From Mortierella alpina (lineage: Eukaryota > Mortierellomycota > Mortierellomycetes > Mortierellales > Mortierellaceae), in NCBI GenBank assembly GCA_029449245.1, contig JANATF010000019.1, positions 62,001-126,000 on the forward strand: a DNA stretch of 64,000 bases. Reading direction: 5' to 3'. Under the pieces are notes generated by a model, which worked only from the letters and a program-made list of their open reading frames with translations, was not told the origin of the DNA and searched no databases. A program made the translations under genes and the position numbers. Below, piece by piece: positions 56,320 through 64,000 of this stretch. How positions within the stretch are numbered: the stretch's first letter is position 1; the number at the start of each line of letters is the position of its first letter.

Positions 56320-59171
56320 CTAGACTGTGAACGCGTCGTCTATAGTGATGTTTGCTACGTCGGTCGCGTTTGCGGCTCTGGACTCATCCTCGCCACCGTG
56401 GTCATCCACCCTTCGTCTCTTCCCCCTGTTACCAGGGTCCTCATCATCCTCCTCTCTCTCCGACTCACCACCACTTTCGCTCCCGTCCAACTCATCGCTC
56501 TCGTTGCCGTCACCTTGGGGAGTGGCATCAGCCCACCGGTAGAGCTCGAGCTCCTTGTCGGAGAGTGCAACAACAAATTCTTCATGGCCGACGACAACGG
56601 GCTTAATGTCTTTGATCGCTGGGCGACTTAGACTATCCTTGCTTTCAGAGATCTCGAGGATGACTCTTTCAAGTGATGCATCGCCATGCGCCAACTCCGT
56701 CTGTGATGCTGCAGCACCAATTCCCGACTGTGTATCAAATGCTGTTGTAGCTGAACTTGAAGAATTCAACGCATCGTACCAAAGGTAGGACTGAAAGAGT
56801 GTATCCATAGATGTTTATGGAAAGAAAAACAGACGTTAGTATTGTCATCGGATCCGGCAAATGGCGCAACATCAGGGTACATTGGTCAAACAACTCGCTT
56901 ATCCTACCTTGCCCACCGTTCCAGCCGCCATGTGGACAGCGCCATTCAGCCGCGAGAATATAGTAGTGCGCGACATGCTCGACACTGGCTGTCCTCCTGT
57001 GACCCTATACTCGCTTTTTAGTTCCAGATCGCCGCCGAATGTGTCCAGTTTTAAGGTGCCTCTGATATGTTGCGTAAAGGGACTTCCCAGGAATTTGAAC
57101 GATGCCATCCAGTGGCGAGAGACCGAATCAAACGATACAGATGAACAGCTGGCACCTTGCAGACGCAACGGGGTATGTCTTGTCTCTGCTGGCCCATTCA
57201 AGTGCTGGGCAGAAACAGAGCCTTGGCTACTACTTGTGATCGACTCTTGGCTAAGAGTCCCAGACGGAAAGTCATTCTGAAAGTTGTAGATGAACGCGCC
57301 TTCAAGATTTCCACATAGGATGGCCTCCCGAGTTTGGCTTTGGGAAGGATTAATGTGGGACATGGAATGGATGGGAGAATGGCCAATGAGGCTGGGCTGG
57401 CTGAAAGCCGCTACCGGTGCCTTTGTGTTCCTTAGATCCAGCGTCAAGATACTCGTTTGCTTGCCCTTGACGGAGCAATAGACGGTGAACGGATTTGTTC
57501 TTGACCAACAGCAGGACCATACGGGTGCTTGCAAGTCGTATCTAGTTGGGTGATGGGCAGGGCTGCTCAGTAAACGCTCCAGAGAGTGTGTTTTCGAATC
57601 AAAGGCGATCATGTCGTGAGGTCCAGAGTACATACGTTAGGACAATCTGCTGGGACGCAGTCGACGATATTTTCAGTGTTTTGTCCATGCTCGCGGTGAG
57701 GATCAGCGACTTGTTTGCAGAAGGGTCGATGTTATAACACTGAACGTCCCGAATGGCTTGGGAATGAATGGGTATAAAGGTATTGAGGTTGTGGGAGTAG
57801 TCGCGCATTGACACTTTGGCTATCCCATAGACGGTATTGATCTGTCGACTGCAAACGAGCATCTCTTCGTCGGGCCGATATGAGAGATAATGCGCCATTC
57901 CAATGCCCTGCAAGTCCGTTAAAGAGCGGGAAAAATGTTTCGGTTAGATCTACTTGAGTATTCACATATCTGGAAGCCTCATGAGTCCATTCAATTCTCT
58001 TTTACCGCTGCAGATACTGGAATTGTCCTGACGGGCATGTACGAAAACTTCTTGGCGATGTCGGCTTCTGGGTTCGTCAACTTTAACTGCTGCACTTCCG
58101 AGCGGTACCTGCAGACAAGGTTGATTGTTGGACTTTAGCAAATTACAGTATGCTCTGAGGCTCAAGATCCAAAGTCTTAGTCCCGTCATTACCTGCGCTT
58201 GAGTGCCTTCTGCCGATCAAACTTCTTCTGGAGCTTTGTCATCTCGGTTTTTAGCATCTCGTATGCCATCCTTGAGTGAGCAAGGTCCTTCTCACATCGC
58301 ATCCGGAGCTCCTGTTCCTTTTTGACGCGTGCGGCTGCTTCTTCCTTCTCCACAGTATCCAGCACCACGACAGATTTGCTCCAGATGCGACGCACATCTT
58401 TACGCTTCGCAGGATGACTAAACAGATAGCGGATAAGCGTTCGTCAATTCGTCTTGCCATTTGCGCGAAAGAATCTTTGACCCTGAAATCGCAATTGCGC
58501 GGCCAAGCTTACTTGCATTCCGGACACTTCACGGCTCCTTCACGACTATGTTGTGCTATCCATTTTAGGATGCAGCTGGGAGATATCAAAATAGATGCGC
58601 TGTCAGTGCTGGAAATGAGGGGTCTCGTCATGTTCGCGTCGAGACCGTTATGCCATACTTTTCTCCGAATAGATGACCACACTTTATGGAGACAAGCCGA
58701 TGAGTGCCACTGTTCGTCCATGGCTCAAAGCAGATTGAGCATGTCGATTCCTAACGGTCAAGAGTAAAAACAGAATATCCCAGGTAAAGTCAGCAGCCAG
58801 CAGCCAGCGATGCGAGTGAGAAAGCGACCAAGTGTACCGTTGGCTGCTCCATAAACGATATTTGGCTTTGGTCCCTTCTGCGCACATAGAGCACGTCGTA
58901 CCTCCGTCTCAATATTCTTTGGCCTAGGCTCTGGCACTAGGCTCTGGCATGCACCTGCTCGGGGCCGCACGATGACCTGGACCTGACTTTGAAAGTCCTG
59001 ATCCTGTGAAGGGGTGGAATGTTCCAATGCAGAGTGTGCTTCCTGTGGTGGCTGCCGCAATGCATGCACCTCATCATGGCCAATGTGGTTGCTGTCATCG
59101 CCACTGTTGTTCTCAATGTCCTCAATGTCAGATGCTAGAGCCGAGTCTTGTACATCCGCAAAGTCGTCCAT
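56320..59171 (-). CDS. RFWD3-like RING/WD40 E3 ubiquitin ligase
   Basis: Eight exons (58902..59171, 58659..58750, 58513..58575, 58193..58417, 58006..58108, 57636..57907, 56908..57541, 56320..56790) give 709 aa. The acidic N-terminus leads into a RING finger at about 94-145: [27 protein letters not shown], then CILKWI and KCPEC. A coiled coil follows (about 150-210, [23 protein letters not shown]), then a WD40 propeller with [26 protein letters not shown] and [12 protein letters not shown]. The order and these motifs match animal and plant RFWD3, which ubiquitinates RPA and RAD51 at damaged or stalled replication sites. The C-terminus has an acidic/Arg-rich tail after [11 protein letters not shown]. 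The exon 1 donor (GAG/GTACGA) was chosen because a later one at 58837 breaks the RING frame. Confidence 0.87.
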
Positions 59172-59282
59172 GGCCAATGGAAAAAAAATGCATTCAAGGG
59201 AAACGTGGCCGAGGGAAAAGAAAGTTCTGCGAAAAGGTTGAAAGCAGTCTCCAGCTTTGATTTTTTTTATGTCTATTGGATA

Positions 59283-60896
59283 TCAGTTGAACGCAGGAAG
59301 GCCAAAGTACGCAGGGTCAAAGTGCTCCAGGGAGCTGAGGCGCTGAGTGGGTCCCTCGAGGCTGGGGTAGAGACGTCCAATATTCTCATCAGGAACCCAA
59401 AGGACCTTCATGGACGCATTGACGCCTGCCTGCACGCCAATCGGCGAGTCCTCAAAGACCAGGCAGTTCTCATTCTGCACGTTCTGCTGTCCAAAATGCT
59501 GAGCCAGGCGGTCACGGGCCACATAAAAGATGTCGGGGCTAGGCTTTCCTTGGGCGATGGCGGGATCATCGCCACAGACAATCACATCAAACAGACCGAA
59601 CAGGTCCTGGTTGTTCGTCGCCTTGAGGTTGAAGTTTTTGCGGTACGATGACGTTGCGACCTATGACAAGAGGAACAGCACTTAGTGCCGATATTCGCAC
59701 TCCGTAAATCTTGAACAATGAGGACCGGCCCCCAGCTGAATGGGACTTACTGCAATTGGGATCTTTTCGGCCTTAAGATGCTTGATGAGACGCTATGATA
59801 CATTGGTGCAGCCAGAATGTTAGCCTACTTTATATGCGCCAGCCATCAAGGATATACATTGCAAGCAGAGTTCCACCATACCATGACGCCAGGCAGGGGC
59901 ACGCAATGCGGGAACCGCTCGAGCTGGAGAAGGTGGCGTTCATGAAGGTACTCTTCAGGGGTCATATCTACCCCAGACTCTCTGACCAGAATCTCGGATG
60001 ACTAGAACGGCACATTGATTACTTTTTTATATTAGCCAGGACGTTAAAGCTGATGGTATATGCGATGCCAAATCCGCTCTTTTCTTTGAACGCGCTTACC
60101 TCCTTCTCGCGGAGACCCATCAACTTGGCCTTGAGCTCAAAACCATAGGTCTTGCCATAGCGAGCAAGAATTTCCGCTATTACAATTCATGCAGCAAGTA
60201 ACAAAAGCGTCAAGGCGAAGCACAAACAGCCTGATATGTATTACCCGTATGTTGTGATCCCGAACATGCAGGCTGAATCCATGCAGCCTTTGAACTCAAA
60301 AGTGAGTCTCCCAACACTCCTGCGCCCGAGCTTGCCCCATTCCTACGATTCCGCACAGTTGTGAGTGCATCAGTCCACTGTGGACCGTGCAACTCTCCCT
60401 GAGCAGATTGCCGCAAGCTTCGGAGAACTGATGACAGCTGCGGAGAACGACTGCGGGTGCAAAGTGTGTGTGTGTGTGGCAAGTCAAGTGCACAATGACT
60501 CTTGTCGTTGGGAGAATCAGAAGCATGTTCACAAGGAGAAACATTGTCCAGAGATGCCCCAAAGAAGAGCAAAGTGTTGCCCAACGTCCTGCCTAGCCCG
60601 CCTCTTTTGAGTGTCTCCTTGAATTGCTTCCCTGAGACGACTTCGGTAGTCAGCTGTTTAAGAGGCTGGGTGTTTCCCACGAGTGATTTGCTTTGGCACG
60701 GACAATTTAAGACGACTCGAGGAATAATCGCAGGCTGGAATGGAACAGTGGCGGATCAACCCATGGACTTACAGGTGATTTGCGTGTAGAGTGACTCTGT
60801 ATTGATGAGCAGACCATCCATGTCGAAAATGCAGTGCGTGATGGCAAGCTGCTCATTGTCAGGCACTGCGGTCGCGGAGGGGGCGGGTGGAGACAT
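59283..60896 (-). CDS. HAD-family phosphatase, PUDP/HDHD1-like
   Basis: Five exons (60773..60896, 60100..60176, 59882..60001, 59751..59792, 59283..59660) give 246 aa. HAD motif I is FDMDGLLINTE (nucleophile Asp25, acid/base Asp27). The cap domain follows with LMGLREKE and PGVMRLIKHL. Motif II is VATSS, motif III Lys lies in GKPSPDIF, and motif IV is LVFEDSPIGV. The C-terminus FDPAYFGLP matches pseudouridine-5'-phosphatase (HDHD1/PUDP). Yeast relatives (GPP1/2, DOG1/2) act on glycerol-3-phosphate or 2-deoxyglucose-6-phosphate, so the substrate is not settled by sequence. Intron 1 is 596 nt, the longest in the window. The gene starts 197 nt from the RecQ stop. Confidence 0.9.
60177..60772 (-). 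other. 596-nt first intron of the PUDP-like gene
   Basis: GT-AG intron (donor GTAAGT, acceptor ATAG). It contains one minus-strand open frame of about 156 codons without family motifs. Apart from a short CA repeat near 60460-60480 I see nothing in it. Confidence 0.6.
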
Positions 60897-61092
60897 GGTC
60901 ATTCGAAAGCGAGGGGGATCAGAGGCAAGGAAGAGAGGGAGGAGGGAAGAGAGAGAAAGAGAGAGAACGAATAAAGGTCAAAGGAGGGAGCGGACGCCGC
61001 TTTTTTTAATTTTCTCGTTGCGTGCGCACATTCTTCCACGTCTCATTTTTTGACAGCTCACATTGACTTGGACTCGCGCTATGGCACCTCGA

Positions 61093-64000
61093 CTAGGGCA
61101 TGTTAGTCCACAACTTGACGGCTGTCGCCCAGGCTTGGTTCGTAGGCCTGGTAGGGACAGCTCCAGACTGACTCTCCGTCGCCGACGATGCCGCATGGTC
61201 CTGGCTGGACAACGAACCAATTGCGGTACAGGCTTGGGTTTCGAAAGCCTTGATGTCCCTGACACGGTGTCCAAGCACGGTCTTGTAGATGTTCACTGTG
61301 CCACTGGCCTCAAACCCGACTCGCTCGAGCTCCACTGAAAGCTTCTTGACAAACGCCGTCAATCTACAGGGCAATTCGAACACATTGTCAAAGGTCAGCC
61401 ATATGAAGCAATGTATCTGGGTTCCGCGTTGCCTTTTCTCTGTTTGTTTTCCATATTCTTCGTTACCTCTTGTCCAGCTCCACCTTGGATAAGGAAGTCG
61501 CTGCTTCAGAGGTAGCCAGTTTTGAAAAGTATTCCGCCGTCAGGGACTTGTGAGAACCCTGGAATAAGGATAAAAGCGCGCGCTCGATCGTTTCGTAGCA
61601 CATCTCCCGAAAGCTGAGTGCTACCTTGGTCGAGCCGACGTGCTCCAAGCCATATTTGTTTTTAGCAATGACCTCCTTGACCTCGAGTGATGGGACTGAT
61701 GCAACATCGGGCTTCTTGTAGTAGGACGGATCCACAGCCTTGCCTGTGAAGAACGATACCACAATAGTACATTAGCGGCCGTGCACACACAAGTTATGAT
61801 ATTGACACATTCTGCCAGCTTACCAAACAAAAGTTTCCTCCGCTTGGCTTTTCTCTCTGCCTCGGAATCATAGTCATTGTCCTCCTCCGAACTGGAGCTC
61901 GCCGCTATAGGATCCTCGCCCGAATCATCGCCTGTGGAGTTCTCGAACTCATCTTCGTCATCCTGATCCCCTATCATATCCGGATCGTACCGATCAAGAG
62001 CAACCGAGGCTGATTGCCACGAGCCTTGCACCTGCACAGCGCCGTCTGGCCCTATAAATGCCTTGCTGCCGCCCATATACTGAGCCTGACGGCCAACCGC
62101 CATCAGATTAGACAACTTCTCTGCCTTTTCTTTAGCCACCTTCTCAGGCGTCCTGCAAATATCGCACCGGGCACCATCCTGACAAACAACTTCTTTGCTG
62201 ACGTTGCCTTCTCCAAAGTATTCGCATAAGAAAACATGCCGGCACTTTGTCGTATTTTCACAGTATGCCACCATCTGCTCAAATTGCCGAATAGAGTCCA
62301 TGGCCGGTTTTTGCTTGGAACTAGAGTCGCCGTCCTTTTTCCGCTTCAAACGTCGCCTCTCTTTCTCCATCTCGAGCAGAAATTCTATTTTGCTTCTGTC
62401 TTCGCGTGAATAATAGAGGATACACCTAGAAATCTCTCCATCACGCCCAGCGCGTCCACTCTCCTGATAATACCCTAAGGAGGGTAAGCAAGATCCCGTT
62501 AGTCAATGGCCTTTCCTTGAATGAGCATTCATGAAACTGTTGCAGTTACGAGAAATACCTTCGATCGTCTTTGGCAGCTCCCAGTGGCAAACAAACCGAA
62601 CATTTGGTTTATCGATTCCCATTCCAAAGGCGATGGTGGCAACGATCACATCGATCGGTTGTGTGTCAGGTCCATTCTCAGTCTTGCCTTTAACATCACC
62701 GGCGCACCATCGTCGTTGAACGATATCTCTTTGCTTTGGTGTCATTCCCGAGTGGAAAGCTGCAGCTTTGATACCATCGCCGAGAAGGCGGGCCGCCAAA
62801 TCCTCGCACATCAAGCGCTGTCCACAGTAAATAATGCCACAGACTGGCTCTACTTTGGGGTCGGCTGGCTCTTTTGTACCGCGTTTTGGTGCTGTGCGTG
62901 AATCAGGTGAAGCTGACAGTGCTGTAGATGATGAAGCAAATCCAGGGGCAAACCCCGCATTCTCTCCTGCCTGTAACCGTCTAATGCGACTCTTATATAC
63001 TCCTCTGAGAAATCCAAGAAAGTTTCCATATCTGTCATCATTGTCGAATCGCACCTGATGTTGCAACAGATGTTAATTTCTTCAAGATCTGAGGGCACAT
63101 GTGAAGAAACACGATCAGAGTTGGGGCATGCCATGAGACTGACCTCGTAGTAAAGATTTTCGCGGTTGAAGGAGGACATGAAAAGGCATAGCTCAGGTGG
63201 GTCGGGTAGTCCCAATACCCTCTGGATATCCTGTCGGACCCTAATTCAAAGCGAATTGACCAAAGGAAGCTGTGAGGGGGCTGCTTTGCTGTTACAGAGC
63301 ACGTCTTAAGTCGCCATCGAACTCTCAGGAACGTGCAGACAAACCTTTCTGTTGCGGTTGCAGTCAATGCCACGATTGGAATTTTGGGAAACGCAATCCT
63401 GATATAGTCCAGCTTCGCGTAGTCCTTTCTAAAGTCATGACCCCATTCACTGATACAGTGCGCCTATAGGTGCCAAGAGATGCTGTTTAGTCAGCATCCT
63501 GCCATCCTACCATCCTTGGCGACATCGCAGTGGCTATACACTTGCCTCGTCAATAACCAGTCTCGCCAAAGCCCCTCGGCTCTCCAGAGCGGCAATATGC
63601 TTCCGAAATTCCGATGTTGCCAGAAGCTCAGGAGTAACTATCGCATCCAATGATCAAGGTCCGCAAGATTCGAAATAATCAGCACCAAGTGCAAATCGTC
63701 ATCATATCCTCCAGGATTCTCTGGGCGTCCATGTACCATATAGTAACTTGATTGTAGGTATAGAGAGTCCAAGATCGGTCATGACCTTTGTGCGCTCTGC
63801 TTTGCTGACCGACGAGTTTAACGCTGCTGCCTTGACGCCTAGGCGCAATAGCGCGTTACATTGGTCCTGGATGAGTGCCAACAGTGGTGACACCACGATA
63901 GTCAGACCTTTGCTTATAAGTGCTGGAAGCTGGTAGCAGAGTGATTTGCCGCCTCCAGTTGGCATGATAACGAGAACGTCGCGGCCTAGTTCAATGCAAG
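61093..64000 (-). CDS. RecQ-family DNA helicase, N-terminus beyond the window
   Basis: Eight exons are visible (63737..64000 partial, 63546..63637, 63345..63463, 63144..63240, 62559..63054, 61824..62474, 61467..61743, 61093..61363), at least 754 residues. Motifs in order are I ([16 protein letters not shown]), Ia ([12 protein letters not shown]), II (DEAHC, rebuilt across a GC-AG intron), [12 protein letters not shown] (ALTATATER), IV (GIIYCGQR), V ([24 protein letters not shown]) and VI ([12 protein letters not shown]). A RecQ zinc-binding region follows ([12 protein letters not shown]...[10 protein letters not shown]). A linker of about 60 acidic residues and a segment [17 protein letters not shown] come after it; I see no clear winged-helix RQC or HRDC domain, which favours a RECQL5-like protein over Sgs1/BLM. 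It unwinds DNA in repair and replication. An insertion of about 40 Ala/Ser/Pro-rich residues splits motifs III and IV. Confidence 0.92.

Noticed and set aside
58837-58838. Later donor for RFWD3-like exon 1
   Set aside because: Joining it to the RING exon shifts the frame and gives a stop; the GAG/GTACGA donor at 58902 keeps the RING intact.
60210-60680. 156-codon minus-strand frame inside the PUDP-like intron
   Set aside because: No motif; the flanking exons join cleanly without it.
1-64000. tRNA, rRNA or transposon genes
   Set aside because: Reading both strands I found no tRNA A/B-box pair with a plausible cloverleaf, no rRNA-like stretch, and no transposase or reverse-transcriptase frame; a covariance-model scan would settle small RNAs.

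Overview
The window is nuclear DNA of an intron-rich fungus. The introns are short (mostly 80-130 nt), the gene spacing is compact, and the gene set is opisthokont: a fungal CSC1-type channel, a NUP98-96 precursor, MAK10 and MON1. The mix of fungal genes with genes that many Dikarya lack or have changed (an RFWD3-type ligase, a TEAD-like factor with a candidate YAP-binding-type C-terminus, a PUDP-type phosphatase, a HemW/RSAD1 protein) suggests an early-diverging lineage. Mortierellomycotina/Mucoromycota is my best guess; that is inference, not a database result. I see no transposon, no CRISPR array and no recognisable tRNA or rRNA gene.

Layout. 0-9.6 kb: an F-box/Sec7-like gene (+) converges on a TEA-domain transcription factor (-). 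A 2.9 kb gene-poor stretch rich in GA repeats follows, then a mitochondrial PPR protein (-). 10-31 kb: the PPR gene shares a divergent intergenic region with the mitochondrial ABC transporter ATM1 (+). Next come a Myb-like/WD40 protein (-), adenosine kinase (-), an SH3-WW-RasGEF (+), a NYN-domain protein (+) and a CSC1/OSCA channel (-). 31-39 kb: a 1.9 kb gap, UFD1 (-) and MAK10 (+). 39-64 kb: eight minus-strand genes in a row, namely NUP98-96, MON1, RCC1, SAH1, HemW/RSAD1, RFWD3-like, PUDP-like HAD phosphatase, and a RecQ helicase cut by the right edge.

I resolved exon structures by hand for 19 genes (about 98 introns), choosing splice sites that restore reading frame and known family motifs. 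Nearly all are GT-AG; three are GC-AG with the identical donor core GCAAGT. Themes that recur: mitochondrial function (PPR, ATM1, HemW/RSAD1), nuclear transport (NUP98-96, RCC1), the S-adenosylmethionine cycle (SAH1 makes adenosine, ADK removes it), DNA-damage response (RFWD3-like, RecQ), and small-GTPase control (RasGEF, MON1, RCC1, a Sec7-like segment). There is no operon; neighbours are related only loosely.

The most interesting items are the TEAD-like factor whose two introns are both in frame and stop-free, the F-box/Sec7-half protein, the NYN protein with long low-complexity insertions, micro-exons in HemW (12 nt), RCC1 (7 nt) and UFD1 (start codon alone), and the run of phase-1 symmetric FG-repeat exons in NUP98-96.
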